Part shown: positions 32,042 to 41,287 of the stretch, one piece after another | How positions within the stretch are numbered: the first letter of the stretch is position 1 | Layout: each line of letters starts with the position of its first letter | From: JAAGZL01 sp050291365 | GTDB lineage: Bacteria > Pseudomonadota > Gammaproteobacteria > Chromatiales > Chromatiaceae | Assembly (NCBI GenBank): GCA_050291365.1 | Contig: JBNKJS010000012.1 | Coordinates: forward strand, 168,470-232,469 | Length of the DNA stretch: 64,000 nt | Reading direction: 5' to 3' | Position numbers and translations under genes: made by a program | Notes under the pieces: generated by a model | What the model saw: only the letters and a program-made list of their open reading frames with translations | Databases searched by the model: none | Told to the model about the DNA's origin: nothing

Positions 32042-33839
32042 ACATAGCCTGTTACAGAACGCCATTGTATATCTGTCTGCCAGCGTTATAGCCGTACCGA
32101 TAATGAAAAGGCTTGGCCTTGGGTCGGTGTTGGGTTATCTGGCCGCAGGTACCGCCATCGGCCCATGGGGTCTGGGGTTTGTAGAAAACGTTGATGATAT
32201 AAGACACTTTGCAGAGTTCGGTGTGGTGCTATTGCTGTTTATCATAGGGCTGGAGCTAAAGCCCAAGCGGCTATGGACCATGCGCAAATCCATCGTTGGC
32301 ACCGGTGGCAGTCAACTGCTATTCACCTCTATCCTGTTATTGCTGATCGGTATCGCCCTGGGCTACTCCTTCAACACCTCTCTGGTTGTGGCCATGGGTC
32401 TTTCACTCTCATCCACCGCCATTGCCCTGCAGAGCCTCAAGGAGCGCAATCTTCTGGCGACCCATGCAGGCAACTCCGCCTTCTCAGTGTTGCTGTTTCA
32501 GGATATTGCAGTCATCCCCATCCTGGCCCTGCTGCCGGCCCTGGGTGTGGTGGTCGCGGATAGTGGCGACAGCGCCTGGTTGGGTATGCTCAAGGCGGTT
32601 GCGGTGATTAGCGCCATTGTGGTGGGTGGACACTATCTAACCCGTCCTATCTTCCGTTATATCGCCAACACCGGCATGCGGGAGATCTTTACTGCATTTT
32701 CTCTGTTGCTGGTGTTTGGCATATCCCTGTTGGTGAATGCAGTGGGAATGTCCATGGCCCTGGGGGCATTTCTGGCAGGGGTGCTGTTGGCGGAGTCCGA
32801 ATACCGGCATGAACTGGAGGTGGAGATTGAGCCGTTCAAGGGGCTGTTGATGGGTCTGTTCTTTATCTCGGTGGGGATGTCCATCGATTTTGGACTGCTT
32901 CTGAAAGATCCACTGATAATCCTGGCCTTGGTGGTTCTGTTGGTGCTGGCAAAAGCTGCGGTGCTCTGGTTGCTGGCCAAGGCCGCCAAGATTCCAAAGA
33001 GCCAGAGCAGTCTGTTTATCTTCCTGCTGTCCCAAGGGGGCGAATTTGCCTTTGTGATCTTCTCCGTTGCATCCGGAAGCGGGGTGCTTGCGCAGAGTAC
33101 AGTGGACTATCTGGTGGTGATTGTGGCCCTCTCCATGTTAACTACCCCATTTTTGCTGCTGCTCTATCAGCATGTTATAGCGCCGCGTTTTCTCAATCTG
33201 GATCAAGCGCCAGAGCCAGATACCATTGAGGAAGGGAATAATCCGGTAATCATCGCCGGTTTTGGCCGTTTTGGCCGCACCGTGGGTCGTCTGCTGCACG
33301 CCAACGGTATACCCACCACCATCCTGGATCACGACCCGGATCAGATTGAGGCTATTCGCCGCTTCGGCTACAAGGTCTACTACGGAGACTCCAGCAGACA
33401 TGAAATTCTGCAGGCGGCCGGTGCCGACAAGGCCAAACTGCTGATCATCACCATTGACGATGCCGATGTGGTGCTGAAAATCATCGATCAGGTTCAAAAG
33501 CACTTTCCCCATCTCACCATCCTGGCCCGTGCCCGCAATAATGGACATGCCTACGAGATCATGCGGCGTGGGGTCTCCCTGTTTCGGCGTGAGTTGTACG
33601 AGTCAGCCCTGCAGTTGGGGGAAGAGGCTTTGAAGCAGCTTGGGTTTGGCGCCTACAGGTCCAAAACCGCCACCCAGGTATTTCATGCCTATGATAAGAA
33701 GCTGTTGCGCAATCTGCAGGAAACAGAGACACCGGAAGACCGCAGGCTGTTGTCACTCCAGGCCAGGGAAGATATAGAACAGATCCTCACCGCCGATGCT
33801 GAGGAGATGGCTAAAGAGAACCGCCAGGGTTGGGACTGA
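32034..33839 (+). CDS. kefB: KefB/KefC-type glutathione-gated K+/H+ antiporter
   Basis: A 601-residue protein: about 12-13 transmembrane helices (1 to about 385) of the CPA2 antiporter fold, with VVLLLFIIGLELKPKRLW and LFQDIAVIPILALLPAL, then a TrkA-N/RCK domain (about 400-520) with the nucleotide loop VIIAGFGRFGRTVGRLLH and the downstream acidic residue in ILDHDPDQ. Kef systems acidify the cytoplasm to protect against electrophiles when glutathione adducts bind. The KefG-like partner is encoded just upstream. Confidence 0.93.
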   Translation: MTEHSLLQNAIVYLSASVIAVPIMKRLGLGSVLGYLAAGTAIGPWGLGFVENVDDIRHFAEFGVVLLLFIIGLELKPKRLWTMRKSIVGTGGSQLLFTSILLLLIGIALGYSFNTSLVVAMGLSLSSTAIALQSLKERNLLATHAGNSAFSVLLFQDIAVIPILALLPALGVVVADSGDSAWLGMLKAVAVISAIVVGGHYLTRPIFRYIANTGMREIFTAFSLLLVFGISLLVNAVGMSMALGAFLAGVLLAESEYRHELEVEIEPFKGLLMGLFFISVGMSIDFGLLLKDPLIILALVVLLVLAKAAVLWLLAKAAKIPKSQSSLFIFLLSQGGEFAFVIFSVASGSGVLAQSTVDYLVVIVALSMLTTPFLLLLYQHVIAPRFLNLDQAPEPDTIEEGNNPVIIAGFGRFGRTVGRLLHANGIPTTILDHDPDQIEAIRRFGYKVYYGDSSRHEILQAAGADKAKLLIITIDDADVVLKIIDQVQKHFPHLTILARARNNGHAYEIMRRGVSLFRRELYESALQLGEEALKQLGFGAYRSKTATQVFHAYDKKLLRNLQETETPEDRRLLSLQAREDIEQILTADAEEMAKENRQGWD

Positions 33840-33896
33840 TCCTCGATTATTAAGCAGTTGCCCCTCCTTTAGATCTCTCTTACCAGACTAAATAAT

Positions 33897-33912
33897 TTGA
33901 TGAATATCAAAT
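33897..33912. promoter_or_regulatory. Perfect FNR box before the c-type haem gene
   Basis: TTTGATGAATATCAAA contains TTGAT-GAAT-ATCAA, an exact match to the FNR consensus and a full palindrome. A CATAACAAT element begins at 33933, so the box centre lies about 32 bases before the middle of the -10 region, the spacing of class II FNR-activated promoters. The gene begins 118 bases downstream. Confidence 0.8.
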
Positions 33913-34029
33913 TTATCTATAGTCTGACACCCATAACAATAATAAAAGTTTGCATTACTGATACCAGTGGACCCTTGCCTTACCGGTCTGCCAATCGTTA
34001 TCGCATATACGCCAAAGGAGAGATTCAAA

Positions 34030-34578
34030 ATGAAAAAAACTGTTTTGTTACTGTCTGTTTTACTTTTTGCCGGCGCAGTAGATGCTGGTGAGCCAAGCCC
34101 GCAGGTGCAGGCAGCAAGGTCCGCCATCAAATCCATGTTTAAACAGCTGGTGGGGGAGTTGGAGAGCGCCATGAAGGCTGGTGGGCCGGTCAAGGCAATC
34201 GATGTGTGTAACACCAAGGCGCCGGAGATTGCGGATAAGATTAATGCCGATGGTAACACCAAGATCAGCCGTGTCAGCCTGAAAAACCGCAATCCTGACA
34301 ATGCTCCCACCGACTGGCAAAAGGCGGTTCTACTTAAGTTTGAGACCCGTAAGGCGGCAGGTGAGGATGTAAAGAAGATGGACTACTCAGAGGTTGTGGG
34401 GGATGAATTTCGTTATATGAAGGCCATCCCAACCGCTATGGTTTGTCTCAAATGCCATGGTTCAGAGATAGATCCCAAGGTTGCGGCCAAGCTGGATGAA
34501 CTCTATCCAGAAGACAAGGCAAGGGGTTATAAACAGGGAGATATCCGCGGCGCCTTCTATGTGACAATGCCCAAATAA
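34030..34578 (+). CDS. Secreted DUF3365 (Tll0287-like) haem protein
   Basis: A 182-residue protein with a Sec signal (1-19, KKTVLLLSVLLFAGAVDA) and one c-type haem site C139-LK-C142-H143 in the C-terminal part. The body matches DUF3365, a PAS-like haem domain often used for sensing or electron transfer. Located in the periplasm. ATG 34030 is preferred because CCAAAGGAGAG precedes it and a signal peptide begins there. The perfect FNR box suggests low-oxygen induction. The redox partner is not known; the next gene is a chemoreceptor, behind a terminator. Confidence 0.85.
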   Translation: MKKTVLLLSVLLFAGAVDAGEPSPQVQAARSAIKSMFKQLVGELESAMKAGGPVKAIDVCNTKAPEIADKINADGNTKISRVSLKNRNPDNAPTDWQKAVLLKFETRKAAGEDVKKMDYSEVVGDEFRYMKAIPTAMVCLKCHGSEIDPKVAAKLDELYPEDKARGYKQGDIRGAFYVTMPK

Positions 34579-34605
34579 ACTAAATAGAACATGTAGTTAT
34601 ACGCT

Positions 34606-34632
34606 AAAAGGCCGGTTTTGACCGGCCTTTTT
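34606..34632 (+). terminator. Strong intrinsic terminator
   Basis: AAAAGGCCGG, loop TTTTGA, CCGGCCTTTT plus one T: a 10-bp stem, 28 bases after the haem gene stop. The following 34633-34862 holds no gene, only the leader of the chemoreceptor with CCAGGAGGGAG before its ATG. Confidence 0.92.
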
Positions 34633-34862
34633 ATGTCTGTATGAAACTGTCAGACAGAAGAGATGAAAGAAGAAAAGCAGTTGCAGATAAGCTAGTGATA
34701 GTGGAAATTTTTCTTCTAAACTGTTTATAACTCGTTTGGATATAAACTTTTGATATTTTTGAACTATAGTTTTACATGTTAACTATAACTTTGCATGAAG
34801 GCAGCGCAGTAACTGATGCAGTAAATATTGTAAGGGGACCGTGAAACCAGGAGGGAGTAGTT

Positions 34863-36542
34863 ATGCAAGTTTTACTAAAGAACCTATCTCTTAGAACTAA
34901 GATGATGTCCTTCGCTGGCGTCATGCTGGCGCTGATGATCATTGGATATGGCTACGCCATAACCTCTATGAACAGCATTGGCGTGGAGCTTACGTCTATT
35001 GCGGAAGAAGATATCCCCCTCACGGAAAAACTCTCTGCGATAACCACTCATCAATTGGAGCAGGCTATTCAATTTGAGCGAGCACTGCACCATGGTGCCA
35101 CCCTGGAGTATGAAGCTAAGGCCAGGGAGAAACTTGATAAGGCCGTAAAGGCATTTGACGGGGGCACTGAAGGGATTGAAAAGGAGATTCGTGCAGCCGA
35201 GGCCATTGCCGAGCAGGCCGCAGCCCATCTATCTGGGGCAGATGCTGAGGAGTTTCTCAAGATTAATGAGTCGCTGAAGAGTATCGAGACTCAACACAAA
35301 CTGTATGTCGAACATGCCCATAAGGTTTTTGCTGCCTATCTGGCAGGGCGGTCCCACGAAGCCGAAGAACTTGCGAAGAAAGTGGAGCATGAAGAAGAGC
35401 TCATGAATCATGAGCTGGAGAAGATGCTGGCAGAAATAGGGAAGTATACCGAAGAGAGCGCAAAATCGGCCGAAGCGCATGAGCATACGGCCGTAGGCAT
35501 CCTGATTGCACTGGCTATTATCAGTATTGCCATTGGTATGGTATTCAGTTGGTTCTTCTCCGAAGCCCTGGTAAAGGGTGTTCGCAAGGCTATAGTAACA
35601 GCATCTGGTGACCTTACTGCCGAAATCGTGGTTGATAGTAAAGACGAGATTGGCGAGTTGCTGGAGGCCATGAACGGCATGCGTAAAAGACTACTGGATA
35701 TGGTTGCCAGTATGTCAGATATCACTGCACAGCTCTCAACAGCATCGGAAGAGATGTCTACAGTAACCCGTCAGACCAGTGATGCCCTACGGGAGCAGCG
35801 TTCCGAAACGGAAATGGTTGCAACCGCCATCCACGAAATGTCTGCGACAGCAAAAGAGGTCGCGGCCAATATTGCGCACACTGCTACGGCGTCCAGCGAG
35901 GCCAACGAGCAGACCATTGGCGGTAGCAACATCGTAGGTCAGTCCATTGAACAGATCAATCGTCTGGCTAAGCAGATTGATACTTCATCCGAAGCGATTA
36001 CCGCCGTTGAGCAGTACAGCAATGCTATCAGCAGCGTATTGGACGTTATTAAAGGGGTCGCTGAACAGACCAATCTGCTGGCGCTAAATGCAGCAATCGA
36101 GGCGGCGCGTGCAGGTGAGCAGGGGCGCGGATTTGCAGTTGTGGCAGACGAGGTGCGTACCCTGGCCGGAAGGACCCAGACTTCCACTGAAGAGATTAAC
36201 GAGACTATTGAGAAGCTGCAGCAAGGATCGCATCAGGCGGTGGCAGCAATGGAACAGAGCCGGAAGGAGATGCAGTCGGCCGTGGAGTTTGCCACCCAGA
36301 CAGGTGAAGCCCTTGATGCCATTGCCGCTGCTGTAGGTAAGATCGATGAGATGTCTACCCAGATTGCCAGCGCTTCGGAAGAGCAGGGTGCTGTCTCGGA
36401 AGAGATCAATCAGAATATTACCAGGATTAACGATATGTCTTCCCAGACCGCGGCCGGAGCAGAAGACACTGCTACCGCTAGTGGAGACCTGTCCAGGATG
36501 GCTGCAGAACTGCAAGAGCTTGTGGGGCAGTTTAAAACCTAA
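34863..36542 (+). CDS. Methyl-accepting chemotaxis protein
   Basis: A 559-residue receptor. Helix 1 of the membrane is about 13-35; a helical periplasmic sensor (about 36-208, four-helix-bundle type, rich in Ala/Glu/Lys and His near EHAHKVF) follows; helix 2 is about 209-231; then a HAMP region and the long signalling coiled coil. The tip reads NLLALNAAIEAARAGEQGRG followed by FAVVADEVRTLAGRTQTS, the CheA/CheW-binding hairpin. No C-terminal CheR pentapeptide is seen (ends LVGQFKT). The ligand is unknown. Confidence 0.95.
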   Translation: MQVLLKNLSLRTKMMSFAGVMLALMIIGYGYAITSMNSIGVELTSIAEEDIPLTEKLSAITTHQLEQAIQFERALHHGATLEYEAKAREKLDKAVKAFDGGTEGIEKEIRAAEAIAEQAAAHLSGADAEEFLKINESLKSIETQHKLYVEHAHKVFAAYLAGRSHEAEELAKKVEHEEELMNHELEKMLAEIGKYTEESAKSAEAHEHTAVGILIALAIISIAIGMVFSWFFSEALVKGVRKAIVTASGDLTAEIVVDSKDEIGELLEAMNGMRKRLLDMVASMSDITAQLSTASEEMSTVTRQTSDALREQRSETEMVATAIHEMSATAKEVAANIAHTATASSEANEQTIGGSNIVGQSIEQINRLAKQIDTSSEAITAVEQYSNAISSVLDVIKGVAEQTNLLALNAAIEAARAGEQGRGFAVVADEVRTLAGRTQTSTEEINETIEKLQQGSHQAVAAMEQSRKEMQSAVEFATQTGEALDAIAAAVGKIDEMSTQIASASEEQGAVSEEINQNITRINDMSSQTAAGAEDTATASGDLSRMAAELQELVGQFKT

Positions 36543-36584
36543 AGCCGATAGACTGGTATTGGATTAGAAGGCGGGTGAGTCTCT

Positions 36585-37190
36585 TTAACTTGGGGGGCTG
36601 TATTTGCTCGGGACATAACGGTAGTGACCGGTTATTTCGAACGAAAACAGCATGTCCTCAAGCTGTGGCCCCGACCCTATGTTATGAACGATAAGAGGAT
36701 TGCCAGAGGAGGGCGATCTCTCATCGGTTACTATCCCCACATGTGGAAGGTTGCCTGGTAGCACCCAGGTGACGATGTCCCCTGGATTGTAGTCTCGCCC
36801 TTTGTCAGAGATGGGTAGCTTTTTTCCATGCCGGGTAAAAAACATCTGTAGATTGGGCACGCGGCGATGATCTATATTGCGATCGGTAGATCTCATCCCC
36901 CAAATGCGTTTAGAGGGATATTGTTCGAAGTTGCGGGACATATCTTTGTGCACTAGTTGCTGCAGATCGGTGCCGATAGCGCGATAGCTTCGGATGACTA
37001 CATCAGTGCAGACCCCTATATGAGACGGTACATCTCCGTTCGGATAGCCGATTTTATAATAGGAGCCATCATACTGGATTTTGTGTTCGGTCCTCTCCAA
37101 GGCGGCTTGCACCAACTCCTCTTCGAAGTTCAGGGCAAAAGAGGCCTGAGGGATCAGCATAATGAAGATGAATAGGGTTCTATGAATCAT
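36585..37190 (-). CDS. DUF1287 family exported protein (NlpC/P60-like fold)
   Basis: 201 residues, signal peptide 1-19 (IFIMLIPQASFA). It has the DUF1287 pattern: GVCTDVVIRSYRAIGTDL with a Cys in the nucleophile position, DHRRVPNLQMFFTRHG, and WVLPGNLPHVGIV with the His. Relatives (E. coli YijF) are periplasmic and uncharacterised; a cell-wall amide hydrolase is suggested by the fold. It overlaps the nhaA stop by 4 bases and is probably cotranscribed with it. Confidence 0.85.
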   Translation of the reverse strand: MIHRTLFIFIMLIPQASFALNFEEELVQAALERTEHKIQYDGSYYKIGYPNGDVPSHIGVCTDVVIRSYRAIGTDLQQLVHKDMSRNFEQYPSKRIWGMRSTDRNIDHRRVPNLQMFFTRHGKKLPISDKGRDYNPGDIVTWVLPGNLPHVGIVTDERSPSSGNPLIVHNIGSGPQLEDMLFSFEITGHYRYVPSKYSPPS

Positions 37191-38416
37191 CTTGGTGATG
37201 GTTTTTCTGCCTCACTATTAGAGTTTTTATTATTGCCAATAAAACGTAACACCAAGTACCCAAGTATACCGGATACCAATGAGCCGATCAGGATGCCCAG
37301 CCTGTCATCTACGGCATAATCTGGTCCGCCCTGTTCGAAGGCGAGAGAGCCTACAAACAGACTCATGGTAAATCCCACACCGCAAAGTGCGGCTACGCCA
37401 TACAGCTGCGTCCAGCTGACTTCATCTGGAAGTTTTGAAATACCCAGTTTTATGGCAATCCAACTGAAACCGAAAACACCCAACTGGTTCCCGAAAAAGA
37501 GACCGGTGGCAATACCCAAAGGTACCGGGTGAAGGAAAGAGTCAGCAGTAATGCCATCGAATGATATTCCCGCATTGGCAAAAGCGAAAAGCGGCAAAAT
37601 GCCGTAGGCTACTGTTGGATGCAGATCATGCTCTAGCATCTCCAGTTGAGTGTGTGGTTCACCGGGGGCCTTCCTGAAGGGTATAAAAAAGGCCGTTAAC
37701 ACACCTGCTAATGTTGCATGCACGCCTGATTTTAACACCGCAGCCCAGAGCACAAGGCCGACTAACATATACGGGGCCAGGCCCAACACCCCTCTCCTGT
37801 TCATCGCAAACAGAACTATCACGGATATAGCTGCAATGATTAATGAGGTTATAGATAGGTCGGCGGTATAAAACAGGGCGATAATGACGATGGCTCCCAG
37901 GTCATCGATGATAGCCAGCGTCATGAGAAACAGTTTAAGCGACTGAGGGATGCGGCTGCCCAATAGTGCAAGTACACCCAGGGCAAAGGCGATATCCGTA
38001 GCAGATGGTATCGCCCAACCCTTTATCGCAATAGGATCGCCCCAATTTATTGATGAATAGATGGCAGCAGGCACGGCCATGCCGCCGATTGCCGCAATGA
38101 TAGGTAGAACAACGCGGGATGGATCAGATAGTTCGCCAGCAAGAAATTCCCGTTTTATCTCCAGGCCAATGAGGAAAAAGAATATGGCCATCAGGCCGTC
38201 GTTGATCCAGAGCAGCAGTGGTTTTGCGATTTCAAATTCACCGAATCTGATAGCTACAGGAGTGTCCAGCAGTGCCTCATAATAGATATCTGCAGGGGAG
38301 TTTTGCGCAAGCATGGCTAATACTGAGGCCAACAGAAGGAGTATCCCGCTGGCTGCCTCTAGGCGTAGAAAATCTTTCAGTTTATGCACTATCAAGATGC
38401 TATTCCTTATGTCCAC
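37187..38416 (-). CDS. nhaA: Na+/H+ antiporter NhaA
   Basis: Inner-membrane antiporter exchanging 2 H+ for 1 Na+, for pH and salt balance. The 409 residues have the key aspartates: AIPSATDIAFALGVLALLG (D133 of E. coli) and LAIIDDLGAIVIIALFY (D163/D164), plus SGVHATLAGVLTAFFIP and GFTMSLFVGSLAF. Start is a GTG; an in-frame GTG ten codons in is also possible, and homology to E. coli NhaA starts near there. A marine or saline habitat would fit but is not proved. Confidence 0.95.
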   Translation of the reverse strand: MDIRNSILIVHKLKDFLRLEAASGILLLLASVLAMLAQNSPADIYYEALLDTPVAIRFGEFEIAKPLLLWINDGLMAIFFFLIGLEIKREFLAGELSDPSRVVLPIIAAIGGMAVPAAIYSSINWGDPIAIKGWAIPSATDIAFALGVLALLGSRIPQSLKLFLMTLAIIDDLGAIVIIALFYTADLSITSLIIAAISVIVLFAMNRRGVLGLAPYMLVGLVLWAAVLKSGVHATLAGVLTAFFIPFRKAPGEPHTQLEMLEHDLHPTVAYGILPLFAFANAGISFDGITADSFLHPVPLGIATGLFFGNQLGVFGFSWIAIKLGISKLPDEVSWTQLYGVAALCGVGFTMSLFVGSLAFEQGGPDYAVDDRLGILIGSLVSGILGYLVLRFIGNNKNSNSEAEKPSPR

Positions 38417-38865
38417 TTGAGACTATATGGCAAAGCCAGTTGAAAATTTGCGGTTAACTAATAGTTATCGCAATATCAACTAGCATGGGATGCTTTCTCC
38501 CGAAACGCAAACCAATTAACATAAAATATCTTTTAATTTATGATTATACAACCAAACAAAAAAGCAGAGTTACATTCCAGACTTTTATCGTCTTTCACCC
38601 TAGATAAGTGATAGCTGTTTTTTAGTATCCGATTAATCTTCCGATACCACCAACAGTAGTTGGGATGACTGGGATTATTTTTTCCATGATGGTGGTACAG
38701 AGCATACGTATACCAGCAGTGCCCCAATGGCTGATCTTATAGACGGTAATGTGCCTGGCGATGGAACGAAACAAACAGTATTGATGTTTAGCACCTGAGA
38801 CCAGGCTTATTACAAAAAGCGAAAATTTCCGCTTTTTATCATCTGTACTAAACCATTAATTATAT
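38417..38865. terminator. Intergenic region with terminator for the reverse bcp gene
   Basis: No gene supported. AAAAAGCG (38814-38821) pairs with CGCTTTTT (38830-38837), leaving T-runs on both strands, 28 bases after the bcp stop. TACCACCA (38645-38652) and TGGTGGTA (38690-38697) form a looser pair. The region is AT-rich. Confidence 0.6.
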
Positions 38866-39336
38866 CTAGGTATTCTTCTGGATCTCCTCCAACACCTTTG
38901 CCGGATGAGTCTCGGCCTTAGCTACCCGCTTCCACTGTTTTCTCACTTTTCCATTCGCTCCAATCCAGACCGTGGAGCGGATTACTCCCATACTCTTCTT
39001 TCCATACATGACCTTTTCGCCAAAGGCGCCATATTTGGTCATTAGTTTCTTGTCTGGGTCTGAGAGTAAGGTGAAAGGGAGGTTGTACTTTTTGCTGAAC
39101 TTTTCATGGGATTCACCACTGTCAGGCGATACACCCAGTACCACCACACCTAGCTCCTCTATCTCTCCCCATAGGTCACGGAAGCCGCAGGCCTCTTTGG
39201 TGCAACCTGGGGTGTCGTCACGCGGGTAGAAGTAGAGGATGACCTCCTTGCCCTTGAGATCCTTGAGGGCGATTTTGTTGCCCTGTGCGTCTGGTAGGGT
39301 GAATAAGGGTGCTGCTTTACCTTCTTCAATGGGCAT
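38866..39336 (-). CDS. bcp: Thioredoxin-dependent peroxiredoxin Bcp
   Basis: Reduces hydrogen peroxide and lipid hydroperoxides with thioredoxin. The 156 residues have the peroxidatic C45 in YPRDDTPGCTKEACGFRD and the resolving C50 five residues on, the atypical 2-Cys pattern of Bcp/PrxQ. ATG 39336 is chosen because TGGAG precedes it and homology starts there (PIEEGKAAP). The gene begins just after the terminator of tpx, so its transcript may come from read-through. Confidence 0.95.
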   Translation of the reverse strand: MPIEEGKAAPLFTLPDAQGNKIALKDLKGKEVILYFYPRDDTPGCTKEACGFRDLWGEIEELGVVVLGVSPDSGESHEKFSKKYNLPFTLLSDPDKKLMTKYGAFGEKVMYGKKSMGVIRSTVWIGANGKVRKQWKRVAKAETHPAKVLEEIQKNT

Positions 39337-39348
39337 TTTGTATGCTCC

Positions 39349-39377
39349 AAAAAAAAAGGGCCGCAAGGATGCGGCCC
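39349..39377 (-). terminator. Intrinsic terminator between tpx and bcp
   Basis: On the reverse strand GGGCCGC, loop ATCCTT, GCGGCCC, then nine T. The T-run is followed within a few bases by the bcp ribosome site, so no room remains for a separate bcp promoter. Confidence 0.9.
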
Positions 39378-39390
39378 AGAGGTGGAGATC

Positions 39391-39891
39391 TTACTTAAGG
39401 GAGTTTAAAGCTGCTGCGTAGTCTGGTTCCTGTACGATCTCAGGAACCTGTTCGGTGTAGATGACCTTTCCATCTTCATCCAGGATCACTACCGCCCTAG
39501 CCAGAAGTCCGGCCAGAGGACCATCTACGATACGGGCGCCATAGTTAGCGCCGAAATCGCTGTTTCTCAGTTCGCTCACTGAATCAACACTCTCCAGGCC
39601 TTCAGCGCCGCAGAAACGGGCGTGGGCGAAGGGCAGGTCTTGGGAAACACAGAGGACTACAGTGTTATCCAGGGAGTTTGCATCTGCATTGAAGTGGCGA
39701 ACGGATGCCGCACACACATCGGTATCAATGCTGGGGAAAATGTTCAGTATTACACGCTTGCCCTTCAGGTCAGCAAGTGACACGTCAGAGAGGTCGGTCT
39801 TGGTCAATACAAAGTCAGGTGCCTGTGTTCCTACTGCCGGCAGTTCTCCTGAGGTGTTTATCTCGTTTCCTTTCAAGGTAATTTTCGCCAT
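39391..39891 (-). CDS. tpx: Thiol peroxidase Tpx
   Basis: Atypical 2-Cys peroxiredoxin, 166 residues. The peroxidatic Cys is C60 (SIDTDVCAASVRHF), the resolving Cys C94 (ARFCGAEG), at the spacing known for Tpx. Works with thioredoxin in cytoplasm or periplasm. One of six peroxide/superoxide genes in this block, all on the reverse strand and downstream of oxyR's divergent start. Confidence 0.96.
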   Translation of the reverse strand: MAKITLKGNEINTSGELPAVGTQAPDFVLTKTDLSDVSLADLKGKRVILNIFPSIDTDVCAASVRHFNADANSLDNTVVLCVSQDLPFAHARFCGAEGLESVDSVSELRNSDFGANYGARIVDGPLAGLLARAVVILDEDGKVIYTEQVPEIVQEPDYAAALNSLK

Positions 39892-40031
39892 TTTGTTAGC
39901 CTCTAGATTAGGTTAATTAATCGGTTGTCCATGCCCTGGTTTGATTAAGCCTGCTTCAGGTGCGGTGGACTGTTCAACATCAAATATGTCGATATACTGA
40001 CATTTGAGATGGGGTATGTCAACAAATAAAT

Positions 40032-40062
40032 GATAAAAATCATAAAAAATATGATTTTTATC
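40032..40062. terminator. 13-bp AT-rich palindrome after sodB
   Basis: GATAAAAATCATA, loop of five A, TATGATTTTTATC: perfect stem touching the sodB stop codon. The T-rich arm read on the reverse strand can act as a terminator. Confidence 0.7.
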
Positions 40063-40643
40063 TAGCCTGCAAAGTTTTTGTTGGCAAACTCCCAGTTCAC
40101 CAGGTTCCAGAATGCCCCAAGATAGGCCGGACGGGCATTTCTATAGTCGATATAGTAGGCGTGCTCCCACACATCGCAGGTAAATATCGGGACCTGGCCA
40201 CTGGTCAGGGGGCTGCCAGCGTTGCTGGTGTTTACGATCTCAATAGACCCGTCAGAATTCCTTACCAGCCAGGTCCAGCCGGAACCGAAGTTGCCTATGG
40301 CCGAGGCGGTAAACTTCTCTTTAAATAGATCAAAGGAGCCGAAGCTATCATCAATGGCCTTACCCAGTTCTCCTTCAGGGGCACCGCCGCCATCAGGGCT
40401 GAGGCAACCCCAGTAGAAAGTGTGGTTCCAGATCTGGGCCGCATTGTTGAATATGCCACCATCGGCACTGGTAATGATCTCTTCCAGGGGTTTGCCTTCA
40501 TACTCAGTTCCTGCCACCAGTTTGTTTAGGTTGGTTACATAGGCGGCGTGATGTTTCCCATGGTGATAATCCAGGGTCTCAGCAGAAATATGCGGTTCTA
40601 ACGCATTTTTTGCATATGGAAGTTCAGGAAGTTCATAGGCCAT
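40062..40643 (-). CDS. sodB: Iron superoxide dismutase
   Basis: Converts superoxide to O2 and H2O2. 193 residues with metal ligands H27, H74, D157 and H161, and Q70 in NNAAQIWNHTFYW, the Gln position that marks the iron type. AAGGAGAGAGAGT precedes ATG 40643. Lies 15 bases after the DUF3501 gene, so probably in one operon with it; its product H2O2 would be removed by the neighbouring peroxidases. Confidence 0.97.
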   Translation of the reverse strand: MAYELPELPYAKNALEPHISAETLDYHHGKHHAAYVTNLNKLVAGTEYEGKPLEEIITSADGGIFNNAAQIWNHTFYWGCLSPDGGGAPEGELGKAIDDSFGSFDLFKEKFTASAIGNFGSGWTWLVRNSDGSIEIVNTSNAGSPLTSGQVPIFTCDVWEHAYYIDYRNARPAYLGAFWNLVNWEFANKNFAG

Positions 40644-40658
40644 ACTCTCTCTCCTTGG

Positions 40659-41243
40659 TTATGTTAAGTCGGCAATTAGTGACTGTTTGACTTCAGACGG
40701 TATATCTTCTAAATAGTGATTGTAGGCATCATGTTCAATGCCCATGCTGACGCTGCAACCTGATTTAGCCGCAGCAACCATTTCAGGGGTCAGCTCAAAT
40801 CTTACAAAATGGACAGCTGAAGTCTTCTCTTCTGTTTCTCGTTCCAGGTCTTCGTTGGCGATGGGGTAGACCTTGTGGAAGCCGTCCACCTGCACCCAAA
40901 GCCGCCTCTCTATTCCAATCAGTCTGGAGAGGGCCTGTTTGCGTTCACTCTCGTCTGCATACTCCACCATGAAGGTGGCCTTCCAGTTGTTGCCGTCTGG
41001 AATCAGTGGGTTGTATACATCCAACTCCTCCTGGATGCCGTCTGGTTCAAAGATACGCTCAATGCGCAGCATCTCCTGCACCTGATACTGCATGGTGAGT
41101 GCGTCTTCAAAATAGAGGGTGGCATGATCGCCGATGGATACTCGGCGTTTATCCTTATGCGCCATAACCTTGGACCTGAATTCCGGACGAATACGGGCGT
41201 ACTCCTCCAGTCCGTATAGATCATTGTGGGACAGTTTATTCAT
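40659..41243 (-). CDS. DUF3501 family protein
   Basis: A 194-residue soluble protein matching DUF3501: NDLYGLEEYARIRPEFRSKV, HKDKRRVSIGDHATLYFED, and a C-terminal SAVHFVRFELTPEMVAAAK. The function is unknown; the family is regularly found beside a rubrerythrin and a two-cluster Fe-S protein, as here. ATG 41243 follows TTTTGGAGATAG; the ORF also opens upstream at a TTG. An unusual number of conserved charged residues (Arg, Asp, His) could bind a metal or a phosphate, but this is a guess. Confidence 0.85.
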   Translation of the reverse strand: MNKLSHNDLYGLEEYARIRPEFRSKVMAHKDKRRVSIGDHATLYFEDALTMQYQVQEMLRIERIFEPDGIQEELDVYNPLIPDGNNWKATFMVEYADESERKQALSRLIGIERRLWVQVDGFHKVYPIANEDLERETEEKTSAVHFVRFELTPEMVAAAKSGCSVSMGIEHDAYNHYLEDIPSEVKQSLIADLT

Positions 41244-41287
41244 TTGTTCTATCTCCAAAATTAAAAACTAAGGAAGATCTGAATAAT

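Noticed and set aside
36088..36567. Overlapping frames inside the chemoreceptor gene
   Set aside because: They are shadows of the repetitive coiled-coil coding sequence in other frames.
38533..38727. 64-codon reverse frame between nhaA and bcp
   Set aside because: Rich in His, Tyr and Asn as expected from AT-rich non-coding DNA; no ribosome site or motif.
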